A stretch of DNA of 64,000 nucleotides from Nitrospira sp. (lineage in GTDB: Bacteria > Nitrospirota > Nitrospiria > Nitrospirales > Nitrospiraceae): contig JAFEBM010000030.1 of the NCBI GenBank assembly GCA_018242685.1, positions 1 to 64,000 of the forward strand. The letters run 5' to 3'. The position numbers and the translations under genes are program-made. The first letter of the stretch is position 1. Every line of letters begins with the position of its first letter. The notes under the pieces are model-generated. The model ran no database searches and was not told the origin of the DNA. It was given only the letters and a program-made list of their open reading frames with translations. Shown piece by piece: positions 57,077-64,000 of the stretch.

Positions 57077-58176
57077 ACAACGAGCATCGCCCGTATACAT
57101 TGATTGCCGAACTCACCTATCGGTGCCCGCTTCGCTGCCCCTACTGTTCGAACCCGTTGGATCTGGCGGAGCGTGGGAACGAAATCGATACCGACACCTG
57201 GCTTCGGGTCTTTCATGAAGCCGAAGCACTCGGCATAGTTCAACTCAACCTCACGGGAGGCGAGCCGTTGTTGAGAGATGATCTGGAACTGCTCATCGAG
57301 GGAGCCGGCAAGCTCGACCTGTATACGAACCTCATCACGAGCGGAATTCCACTCACGTCCGAGCGGCTCTCTCGACTTCGCGCACTGGGGCTGGATAGTG
57401 TGCAAGTATCCATCCAAAGTGCGAGATCGTCCGTTTCGGACCGAATCGCCGGAGCGCCGTCGTTTCACCGCAAGCTCGACGCCATGCAGTGGGTCACATC
57501 GCTCGGAATTCCATTGACCATGAATGTCGTGCTCCATCGAGAGAACATCTCTGAAATCGAAGAATTCATCGCGTTGGCTGAACGTGTTTCCGCCGATCGG
57601 CTTGAGTTGGCGAATACGCAGTATCTTGGATGGGCATTGAAGAATCGCCTCGCGCTTCTACCCACTCTTGAGCAAATCGAGCAGGCGAGAATCGTTGCAG
57701 CTGAGGCCAAGATGCGCCTTCGTGGAAAAATGGAGGTGCTCTTTATCACGCCAGACTATTACTCCGAGTACCCTAAGTCCTGCATGGAAGGGTGGGGGCG
57801 TCGGTTCATCGTGGTCAATCCGGAAGGGCTTGCGTTGCCCTGTCATCTGGCGCATACGATACCGGGATTGCGTTTCGAGCGTGTCACGCAGCGCCGGCTC
57901 GCGGATATCTGGCATCATTCAGAGGGATTCAATCGATTCCGTGGCGACGAATGGCTGCCCGATCCTTGTAGGACCTGTGAGCGCCGGGCCGTGGACTTTG
58001 GAGGCTGTCGCTGTCAAGCATTTCATGTCATGGGAGATGCCGGTATGACCGACCCCGCCTGCTCTCTTGCTCCCGGTCATGGCCACATTGAGTCGGCAAG
58101 AGCTCAGGCCGGTCGCTTGGCTGGAACCCTGATTTTCTTCGATTATCGGACCAGTCGAGGCTGTTTTTCGCGATGA
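57073..58176 (+). CDS. pqqE: PqqA peptide cyclase PqqE (radical SAM)
   Basis: A 367-residue radical-SAM SPASM enzyme that joins Glu16 and Tyr20 of PqqA. The radical-SAM cluster motif is CPLRCPYC near residue 18 (C-x3-C-x2-C), with LNLTGGEPLLRDD following. The auxiliary-cluster region at the C-terminus has CHLAHTIPGLRF, DPCRTCERRAVDFGGCRCQA and DPACSLAPGH. The start overlaps the pqqD stop; the stop overlaps the permease start (ATGA both times). Confidence 0.97.
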   Translation: MNNEHRPYTLIAELTYRCPLRCPYCSNPLDLAERGNEIDTDTWLRVFHEAEALGIVQLNLTGGEPLLRDDLELLIEGAGKLDLYTNLITSGIPLTSERLSRLRALGLDSVQVSIQSARSSVSDRIAGAPSFHRKLDAMQWVTSLGIPLTMNVVLHRENISEIEEFIALAERVSADRLELANTQYLGWALKNRLALLPTLEQIEQARIVAAEAKMRLRGKMEVLFITPDYYSEYPKSCMEGWGRRFIVVNPEGLALPCHLAHTIPGLRFERVTQRRLADIWHHSEGFNRFRGDEWLPDPCRTCERRAVDFGGCRCQAFHVMGDAGMTDPACSLAPGHGHIESARAQAGRLAGTLIFFDYRTSRGCFSR

Positions 58177-58694
58177 CCCGGCGTATGAATGCCAATGTGA
58201 TCATTTTGCTTGTGCTGTCCGTGTCTATCGGCCTGTTCGCGTTTGCAAGAGATCGTTCGTTGCCGTTGCAGGGACTCTATGCGAGCGGCCGGCTATTCGA
58301 AAGCGTCTGGATCGAATTGCTGTTGGGCTTCCTTCTTGCGGGGTTTGTCGATGTGCTTATTTCTCCGGCTCAGATCACCGCATGGCTGGGAACTGAGTCC
58401 TCGACACGCGGGATCCTTGTGGCGTGGATGGCCGGCTTAGTGATTCCTGGAGGACCCTATCTCTTGTTTCCCCTGGCAGCGAGTCTCTGGAAAACCGGGG
58501 TGCCGCCCGGCGCCTTGATCGCGTTGATTACCGCCAAAACCTTAGTCAGCCCCATTAGAATCCTGACCTATGAAGCTCCTCTGTTAGGGTGGCGGTTGAC
58601 CATTGCTCGGTGTGTGCCTGCTCTCTTGGTTCCTCCGATTATGGGGATACTGGGACAGTGGATTTTCAATCTATTCGTGAGGAAGTCATCATGA
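58173..58694 (+). CDS. Small membrane permease-like protein (UPF0718/DUF318-like)
   Basis: A 173-residue integral membrane protein with about five hydrophobic segments. The stretch WIELLLGFLLAGFVDVLIS and IPGGPYLLFPLAASLWKTG resemble one half of the permease family that includes ArsP, in which two such halves make a full transporter. It is translationally coupled to pqqE and to the dehydrogenase gene by ATGA overlaps, so it is part of the PQQ operon. It might export or take up PQQ or its precursor; this is inference from position alone. Confidence 0.65.
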   Translation: MTRRMNANVIILLVLSVSIGLFAFARDRSLPLQGLYASGRLFESVWIELLLGFLLAGFVDVLISPAQITAWLGTESSTRGILVAWMAGLVIPGGPYLLFPLAASLWKTGVPPGALIALITAKTLVSPIRILTYEAPLLGWRLTIARCVPALLVPPIMGILGQWIFNLFVRKSS

Positions 58695-59836
58695 GCACCA
58701 ACCGCGTGAGAAAAAGCACAGTTAGGAATCGCATTGTCGGGGTGGTCTGCGCTTCGCTGATGCTGTTCCTTTTCTGGAATCGGAGCGAAGCCCGCCCAAT
58801 TCTTCTCGATACGATCAAACTTCCTCCTGGTTTTACCATCGCCGTCTATGCGGACAATGTTCCGAATGCGCGGGGTATGGCGCTAGGGCAAGACGGCACC
58901 CTCTTTGTCGGGACAAGGGACAAAGGCGATGTCTATGCCGTGCTGGACAAGGACGGCGATCAGCGCGCCGACGAAGTGCTGACGATTGCTCGCGGGTTGC
59001 ATATGCCGGTGGGCGTGGCCTATCGAAACGGCTCGCTCTACGTGTCCGCCGTCGATCGGATCTTACGGTTCGACGACATCGACGGACAATTGCAAGATGT
59101 GCCGCCACCGGTGATCGTCGCGGACCACTTTCCCAAAGAGACGAGTCACGGATGGAAGTTTATCGCCTTCGGTCCCGATGGGAAACTCTATGTGCCGGTG
59201 GGAGCGCCCTGCAATATCTGTGAACCCGATCCCGATCGCTATGCGCTCATCGGCCGTCTCAACCCGGACGGGAGCGGATACGAGATCGTCGCGCGTGGGG
59301 TCCGAAATTCTGTCGGTTTCGATTGGGACCCGAATACCCGTGACTTATGGTTCACCGACAATGGAAGGGATCATCTCGGCGACAATCAACCACCGGACGA
59401 ACTCAACCATGCGGCAAAGCCGGGGCTGCACTTTGGTTATCCCTATTGCCATGGGAGAGCGATCTCGGATCCTCAGTACGGCCGCAAACATGCTTGCCAA
59501 GAATTCACGGCGCCTGCCGCCAATCTGGGCCCTCACGTCGCCTCCCTGGGCATGCGTTTTTACACCGGCACCATGTTCCCGAAGGAATATCGGAATCAAA
59601 TTTTTATCGCGGAACATGGATCCTGGAATCGGAGCGAGAAAAACGGATATCGGATCACACTTGTGTCGCGAGATGAGCAAGGACGAACGCGATATTCGGT
59701 CTTTGCAGCAGGATGGCTTCAAGGCCAACGGGCATGGGGCCGCCCTGCCGATGTTCTCGTCATGCCGGACGGCGCCCTGCTGGTCTCAGATGATTCGGCT
59801 GGCGTGATCTATCGAATCACGTATAGCGAACCCTAA
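58691..59836 (+). CDS. PQQ-dependent sugar (sorbosone/aldose-type) dehydrogenase
   Basis: A 381-residue exported six-bladed beta-propeller. After a signal peptide (VCASLMLFLFWNRSEA) come the blades with ARGMALGQDGTLFVGTRDKG, SHGWKFIAFGPDGKLYVPVG, the Cys pair in GAPCNICEPDPD, NSVGFDWDPNTRDLWFTDNG and FIAEHGSWNRSEKNGYRI. The ATG at 58691 overlaps the permease stop and has GAGGAAG upstream. The family oxidises aldoses or other alcohols in the periplasm with PQQ. Being co-transcribed with the synthesis genes strongly suggests that it is the user of the cofactor. Confidence 0.9.
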   Translation: MSTNRVRKSTVRNRIVGVVCASLMLFLFWNRSEARPILLDTIKLPPGFTIAVYADNVPNARGMALGQDGTLFVGTRDKGDVYAVLDKDGDQRADEVLTIARGLHMPVGVAYRNGSLYVSAVDRILRFDDIDGQLQDVPPPVIVADHFPKETSHGWKFIAFGPDGKLYVPVGAPCNICEPDPDRYALIGRLNPDGSGYEIVARGVRNSVGFDWDPNTRDLWFTDNGRDHLGDNQPPDELNHAAKPGLHFGYPYCHGRAISDPQYGRKHACQEFTAPAANLGPHVASLGMRFYTGTMFPKEYRNQIFIAEHGSWNRSEKNGYRITLVSRDEQGRTRYSVFAAGWLQGQRAWGRPADVLVMPDGALLVSDDSAGVIYRITYSEP

Positions 59837-59855
59837 TCGTCATCGCGGCGTGCGT

Positions 59856-60698
59856 TCAGACTCGATAGCGCAGGAACAGATGGCCGCTTTGGGCCTGTTT
59901 CACGGACAGCAACGTTCCCCAGATCGCTTGCTCGGGGGACAATTCGAGCGGGCCGGAAAAGGCCGGTCGCTCTCCCGTCCGGCTTCGTCCGACGATTTGC
60001 GGAGCCATGGTGAGAAACAATTCATCGAGCAGTGATTGTCTCAGGAAAGCTGAAAACAACGTCGGTCCTCCTTCATGGAGGAGAAGCTTCACTCCGTACT
60101 CGGCATGGAGCAGCGCGACCATATTGGATGGATCGAGTGCCGCGTCGCCTGGAAGAGCGTGGACCATAGCCGGTAACGTGGCTCCGTATCTTTGATGCAA
60201 ACGCGCGGCGCCTTGTTCGGTCGTCAGCACGAGGCTCCGGATCTCTTCATGCCTAAACAGTGGTTCGTCCAGGTCGACATGGCCTCTGCCGCTCACGACG
60301 ACGTTTAGAGGATGGAGAGAGTCCTTACCCACATGTTTGCGAAATGCGTGAAACTCCTTCTCGAATGTGGGATGCACGCAGCCCGCAGTCCACACATGCC
60401 CGGGCGCGTTTCGAAACGTGTCCTCTCCGAACATGACCGCATCGGCATAGGCGCGCAACATCCCCATGATGAACGCGTCTTCTTCATTCCTCCCGCTGAT
60501 GTCCGCGCCTCCCGATTTGCCGGGAATCTTCAGTGAGACGATGCCGTCCAATGTCTGGACAAAGTTGCCGACGATCAGCGGCCTGCTCGATGAATCGCTG
60601 AAGAACAGTTCGCCATCATAAGCTTCCCGCAGGATCTTCGTTAGACTAGGAGCGGGTAGAGCTCCGGTTCCATCGTATAGTGTTCTAATTTCCAACAT
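59856..60698 (-). CDS. RibD C-terminal-domain (DHFR-like) reductase
   Basis: A 280-residue NADPH-dependent reductase of the RibD-C family, without the deaminase domain. Seen: the N-terminal FVQTLDGIVSLKIPGKSG and ISGRNEEDAFIMGMLRAYADAV, the VMFGEDTFRNAPGHVW region, and the C-terminal GGPTLFSAFLRQSLLDELFL. Stand-alone family members act in riboflavin-type or other reductions; I cannot say which. GGAGAG precedes the ATG. A box of the recurrent palindrome type lies upstream. Confidence 0.85.
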   Translation of the reverse strand: MLEIRTLYDGTGALPAPSLTKILREAYDGELFFSDSSSRPLIVGNFVQTLDGIVSLKIPGKSGGADISGRNEEDAFIMGMLRAYADAVMFGEDTFRNAPGHVWTAGCVHPTFEKEFHAFRKHVGKDSLHPLNVVVSGRGHVDLDEPLFRHEEIRSLVLTTEQGAARLHQRYGATLPAMVHALPGDAALDPSNMVALLHAEYGVKLLLHEGGPTLFSAFLRQSLLDELFLTMAPQIVGRSRTGERPAFSGPLELSPEQAIWGTLLSVKQAQSGHLFLRYRV

Positions 60699-60737
60699 CT
60701 CTCCAGTGTGAGATCAACTGCCGATATCCATCCCTTT

Positions 60738-60783
60738 ACTAAACCCATGGTGCTGCTGCTATCGGTACTAGGATTTTGCCGAG
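60738..60783 (-). promoter_or_regulatory. CTAGGA-N4-GCCGAG box upstream of the RibD-like gene
   Basis: CTAGGA, TTTT, GCCGAG (60768-60783, plus strand) shares its second half-site with the haem oxygenase box. Facing the minus-strand reductase gene, TTTAGT (60743-60738; 4/6) lies 24 bp away and would give a leader of about 40 nt. Slightly off the common spacing. Confidence 0.4.
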
Positions 60784-60971
60784 CAGGAGAGTCAGCCGAT
60801 AATGGAGGTCATGAGCACTATGTCTTCTGGCTGCCGAGGAACGTCACAACATGGCCTTGCAGCGCGGCGACAAAGCGGTGGAAGGTCAAGTCCGGAAGGG
60901 GTTGTGCGATTTTGGTTTTCGGTGAGTTCGTTGCCATCAAAAAACTCTGGACTGCTGCTTGTAACCGTTTG

Positions 60972-61373
60972 TCAATGTCCAAGCGTCGCCTCCAGCGTGC
61001 CGGCGCTGACTCCATACAGATCCAGCGTTATGTGGGTTGCGCGGGCTTTATCCCGGCGTCGGAAAGCTTCCCGCAGTTCATTGCGCTGTAGTTGTGACAA
61101 ACTCTGAGGAACAGGAACTCGAATTCGGCGTAGATACTGCGCTTGAAACCGCAAATAGCCACCCCGCATGCGAACTCCATAGGATTCGACGAAAAACCGG
61201 CCGATCCGCGACATCAAGAGGCCGCCAAGCACCTCGATGGAGTCAGCAGGGGAAGTTGGATTCCTCCTGGTGCGTCTGGTGAACTCGTTTGTCCAATCGC
61301 CACTGGATCTCCGGCGTGCAAGAAAAATCAGTGGATAGTAGCTTTTCTCCAGCCCTCGTTCAAGCTCATCCAT
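60972..61373 (-). pseudogene. Remnant of an Eco57I-like adenine-specific methyltransferase/restriction protein
   Basis: A 133-codon frame that reads like the C-terminal specificity end of a type IIG or BREX-type N6-adenine methyltransferase: NPTSPADSIEVLGGLLMSRI, YGVRMRGGYLRFQAQYLRRI and VPVPQSLSQLQRNELRE. Such proteins are about 1000 residues long; the catalytic NPPY domain is absent and the frame before 61373 is closed. I judge it the leftover of a deleted restriction-modification gene. Function is unlikely. Confidence 0.6.
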
Positions 61374-61674
61374 TTCTCACTCCGGATCCTGGAGCAGTTG
61401 CACTCGTCTGTTGTTCTGGAAATCATTAGGTGATGATCTGCATAGTAGCGTGAGACCGGGAATATCGGTAGAAATAGAATAGGATTCCCGAAGAGAAATC
61501 GGTCGGCTTCTTGAGAAATTTATGCGTCGAGAACAATGGAAACCGTCTCCTCAAAGCTCATCATATGCGTACTGCCATACGCATACGGACGGCAGGGCTG
61601 TACGGGACAAAAATGTCACCGAAGCACACTAGGGGTTCATACACCCCATATCTACATCAATTATCCAGGTAATA

Positions 61675-61719
61675 CTGGGGGATGCCCCAGTATCATCGCC
61701 ATTCGGTTTGCGATATAAA
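61675..61719 (+). promoter_or_regulatory. CTGGGG-N4-CCCCAG box and -10 of the TPR gene
   Basis: A long perfect inverted repeat, ATACTGGGG-GATG-CCCCAGTAT (61672-61693), whose core has the shared 6-4-6 form. TATAAA (61714-61719; 5/6) follows the core after exactly 23 bp. It precedes the TPR gene. The rest of the 409-bp space from 61374 to 61782 holds no gene that I can see. Confidence 0.62.
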
Positions 61720-61782
61720 ATAGCCTAGATTGGGTGGTTTCCATCATTTGAACGTATCCGCCTTGGTTTAGATTGGTTCAGA

Positions 61783-62838
61783 ATGGCAGATGTACCGACC
61801 ATTGTTCGATCCTGGACAGCTTCTTTCTTCTGCCTCACAGTCCTCGGCACAGGACTGAATTGGTATTTCACGCCATTGATGTCGTTCGCTGCTGTGCCTC
61901 TTCAAGAAAACCATCCCGTGCTTTCTCCTCCAGCGCTGGATAGTGTGTGGACAATCGATATGAAGGGCGACAAGCTCATCGCGTACAGCTCGATGTCTCC
62001 AAGAGGAAAGGATGCGTGCTTTTCAATAGAGGACGGATTGAGCCCGCGAAGATTTGACGGTAAACGCGATTTGCTCTTGCCGTTGACGACAGTGTGCGTC
62101 GGCTTGCCCGCCGCCGTTGATGAAATCGGCTGGTCGGGGTACGAAGCTCAAGGAGACCACGCCAGATCAGTCGGGAACTGGCCGGAGGCGGAAACGGCAT
62201 ACGGGGAGGCGGTCGGGCTGTTGGATCGGATTGCCGACAAGGAAATCAATCAAGACCTGGCGGCTCTTCTCAATAAATTGGGCGCCATGCGGTTCAAGCA
62301 AAACGACTTCACCGGCGCGGAAACGGTCTTTCGTCGGGCACTGACGATCTACACGTCCGCCCGCGGAGCCGATGATCTTCATGTGGCTGATACTTTGGAT
62401 CTGGTCGCGAGCGCATTATTTGAACAGCCGCATGACCGTGCATTAGCCGGTCCATTATTCTATCGCGCCTGGGCGATCCGCGACGGGACGTTGGGGCCGA
62501 ACCATCCCGCCATTGCGGACAGCCTCCACCACTTGGCCGTTAGTTTATACCCCGACAACGTATCACTCGCGATCCCTCTGTTCCTCCGTTCGAAGGAGAT
62601 TCGAGAAAAGGCCTTTGGCCACGACCATCCGTTGGTCGCGAACTCGCTCAACGCGATGGCTCGGCTCTATGAAAGGCATAAGCGTCCGGATCTCGCCATC
62701 CCGCTCTATCAAGCTGCGTTGACGATACAAGAAAGGGTATTCGGACCAAACGCGTCCGAGACGCTGCAGACCCGTTCCAGTTTGGGTATGGTTCACGGAT
62801 GGAAGGACCATCTCCATGAGAATGTGAACAGCCAGTAA
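61783..62838 (+). CDS. Tetratricopeptide-repeat (kinesin-light-chain-like) exported protein
   Basis: A 351-residue protein. It has an N-terminal hydrophobic segment (about residues 10-35), probably a signal or anchor, a middle region without recognisable features, and from about residue 120 a row of TPR units of the 42-residue kinesin-light-chain form (PEAETAYGEAVGLLDRI, GAETVFRRALTIYTSARG, AIPLYQAALTIQERVFGPNA). TPRs mediate protein contacts. No ribosome binding site of note precedes the ATG. It has its own palindrome-type promoter. Confidence 0.8.
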   Translation: MADVPTIVRSWTASFFCLTVLGTGLNWYFTPLMSFAAVPLQENHPVLSPPALDSVWTIDMKGDKLIAYSSMSPRGKDACFSIEDGLSPRRFDGKRDLLLPLTTVCVGLPAAVDEIGWSGYEAQGDHARSVGNWPEAETAYGEAVGLLDRIADKEINQDLAALLNKLGAMRFKQNDFTGAETVFRRALTIYTSARGADDLHVADTLDLVASALFEQPHDRALAGPLFYRAWAIRDGTLGPNHPAIADSLHHLAVSLYPDNVSLAIPLFLRSKEIREKAFGHDHPLVANSLNAMARLYERHKRPDLAIPLYQAALTIQERVFGPNASETLQTRSSLGMVHGWKDHLHENVNSQ

Positions 62839-62951
62839 ATCCTTCTTAGGCTGCCGTCGCCATGGCGATAGCCGACTTCAACTCCACTTTCAGGCAATTG
62901 GAGAGCAGAATGTCGTTCCGGCTGCGCATCGGCTCACCGACAGATGTCGAG

Positions 62952-63170
62952 TCAGTATCGCTCTGGTGCAGGCTCATGCCGATCGGCCTGTTTTTGCGGA
63001 ATCACTCCTCCTTTAGGATCTGTACCAGTCGGCCTGGGGGTCAGGTCTGTCCCCTTGGAGGCCTCCGGTGTCGAGGGATGACCGGGAGTCCAAGCTGAGC
63101 ACCCATGGATGCAAAATGAAAAGATCAGGCCCGCGAGCATGATGCCGCGCCTAGTTGGTAAAGAGATCAT
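62952..63170 (-). CDS. Small lipoprotein
   Basis: A 72-residue protein with a lipoprotein signal (GIMLAGLIFSFCIHGC, lipobox Cys near residue 24) and a Pro/Thr/Lys-rich disordered tail. AAGGAG lies 7 bp before the ATG, which makes it a convincing gene despite its size. No family is recognised. It is convergent with the TPR gene. Confidence 0.6.
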   Translation of the reverse strand: MISLPTRRGIMLAGLIFSFCIHGCSAWTPGHPSTPEASKGTDLTPRPTGTDPKGGVIPQKQADRHEPAPERY

Positions 63171-63772
63171 TATTTCTCCTTGATTTAAACGAAATTAAGC
63201 GGAAACGCACTCTCGCTCCAGGCTATCGCGCTTATCAACGTTGAACCCTATACACCACCTTCAGATCGAGGGCGCTGATGATCCCTATTTACAGCGAGTA
63301 TTGTCAAGGTTGTCAGCATGCATTGCTTTCTCATGACATCTTCCTATCATGAACGACTCTTGTCCACTGGGGGCAGGAAGTCTGTCTATAAATAGATGGA
63401 CCGCCGCTACCTGTCCCTTACATCGTACTCTTCAGACGGATCTCCGGCAAGTCGGAAATTCCTTGGTTCTCATCAAGGAGAACAATAAATGGGTCTGACC
63501 AACGACTTGACGCCCGGTCGGACGGTCCCGACCACGGCGCTTTCTTTTTGTCATCGAGATTCACCTACTTTTATTCGTTGCCTGATCGATGTCACCATCC
63601 ATGAGATAAAGGCTTGATGGTATTGTCGAAGTCCAGTGTGAGCTTGTCAGTCACTCGTACGGGAGCGAAATGCCAGGACGAGCCCTCATGCTAAAGCCCG
63701 ACGATGCCGGCAAAACAACGCGCCGACCTGTCCTTGTCATGCACGGGACGATCGTACGGTTGAGTTCGACGG
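63171..63772. other. Gene-poor stretch
   Basis: About 600 bp with only one candidate short ORF (63489-63617). A GGTCGG/CCGACC hairpin (63516-63533) lies within it. A possible -10 (TATAAA, 63388-63393) has no matching -35 and no copy of the palindrome. I see no RNA gene. Confidence 0.4.
63489..63617 (+). CDS. Possible 42-residue small protein
   Basis: An ATG at 63489 with AAGGAG 8 bp upstream opens a 42-codon frame (MGLTNDLTPGRTVPTTALSF at the start) ending at TGA 63615-63617. It has no signal peptide, membrane helix or known motif. The good ribosome binding site is the only support. Confidence 0.3.
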   Translation: MGLTNDLTPGRTVPTTALSFCHRDSPTFIRCLIDVTIHEIKA

Positions 63773-63994
63773 TCAGGAATGATCTCCATCGGTATTCAAT
63801 GTTCCCTGTCCTATGAATGCTGCCAGTTCCCGCATGCTCTGCTCAAAGCGTGCTTTCCAATCTGACTGGAAGGCAAAATGCGCGGGATTCTCCAGGGACT
63901 GACGATAAATGTGGAGGGTCGACTGTGCCCATGCCTTGGCGGCATCTACGCCATCTCGCGTGCAAAGCATTGTTAACCGCATCTGTTCGCTCAT
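63773..63994 (-). CDS. Hypothetical small protein
   Basis: A 73-residue, probably helical, soluble protein (MSEQMRLTMLCTRDGVDAAK at the start; a Trp-rich middle with SDWKARFEQSMRELAAF). No family recognised. The ATG lies 6 bp from the window edge, so the ribosome binding site cannot be seen and a longer upstream form is possible. The length and clean composition make a real gene likely. Confidence 0.55.
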   Translation of the reverse strand: MSEQMRLTMLCTRDGVDAAKAWAQSTLHIYRQSLENPAHFAFQSDWKARFEQSMRELAAFIGQGTLNTDGDHS

Positions 63995-64000
63995 CGTGCT

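Noticed and set aside
63516-63533. GGTCGG-N6-CCGACC hairpin as a terminator
   Set aside because: The T-rich stretch begins about 10 bp after the stem, and it lies inside a possible small ORF, so the evidence is too weak.

Overview
The window looks like a chromosomal segment of a Nitrospira-type bacterium (phylum Nitrospirota). This is inferred from the mix of gene families and the even, moderately GC-rich composition; no rRNA or other taxonomic marker is present. A fused LplT/PlsC/AMP-ligase protein, a Thi4-type thiazole synthase, glycogen genes, a PQQ operon and an Rh-type (not Amt-type) ammonium transporter all fit that group. I see no CRISPR array, prophage, tRNA, rRNA or intact insertion sequence.

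Layout. 0-9.4 kb: an RND efflux region with the last codons of one pump, a complete pump at 4960-8145, three paralogous periplasmic adaptors, and a wrecked methyltransferase gene between two of the adaptors. 10-15.6 kb (minus strand): thiC and a Thi4-type thiazole synthase behind a TPP riboswitch and terminator, then a palindromic repeat element, a TPR protein, a receiver-like/YgfZ fusion and a group II truncated haemoglobin. 15.7-22.5 kb: nadA, ileS-lspA, DUF2024 and uppP, and a coiled-coil lipoprotein. 22.6-29 kb (minus strand): an amidohydrolase, a three-domain phospholipid acyltransferase and a membrane-anchored MutS-like ATPase. 29-35.7 kb: prmA, a MOSC protein, a methyltransferase, three small lipoproteins, a hydrolase, a haem-copper-oxidase-like membrane protein and thiD. 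36-51.8 kb: the Rh transporter, then a dense signalling region (two LuxR-type response regulators, a lone receiver, haem oxygenase, a PAS histidine kinase with its response regulator and a receiver-kinase-receiver hybrid, a PAS membrane protein), with glgC, cfa and a DUF4142 protein among them. 52-60.7 kb: a GGTLP-repeat exported protein, glgX, the compact pqqABCDE operon continuing into a permease and a PQQ-type sugar dehydrogenase, and a RibD-like reductase. 61-64 kb: a restriction-modification remnant, a TPR protein and small unassigned genes.

The most interesting structure is a shared regulatory box. A 16-bp palindrome of the form CTAGGG-N4-CCCTAG recurs between genes from 37 to 62 kb. 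In six cases it ends exactly 23 bp before a plausible -10 hexamer, which places it against a poor -35 region, the position expected of a class II activator. The genes behind it are a LuxR response regulator, haem oxygenase plus receiver, the histidine-kinase operon, the PAS/cfa pair, the DUF4142 protein and a TPR protein; looser copies precede the RibD-like reductase, an unassigned ORF and the RND pump. This suggests one undescribed signalling or stress regulon, perhaps run by one of the LuxR-type regulators encoded here.
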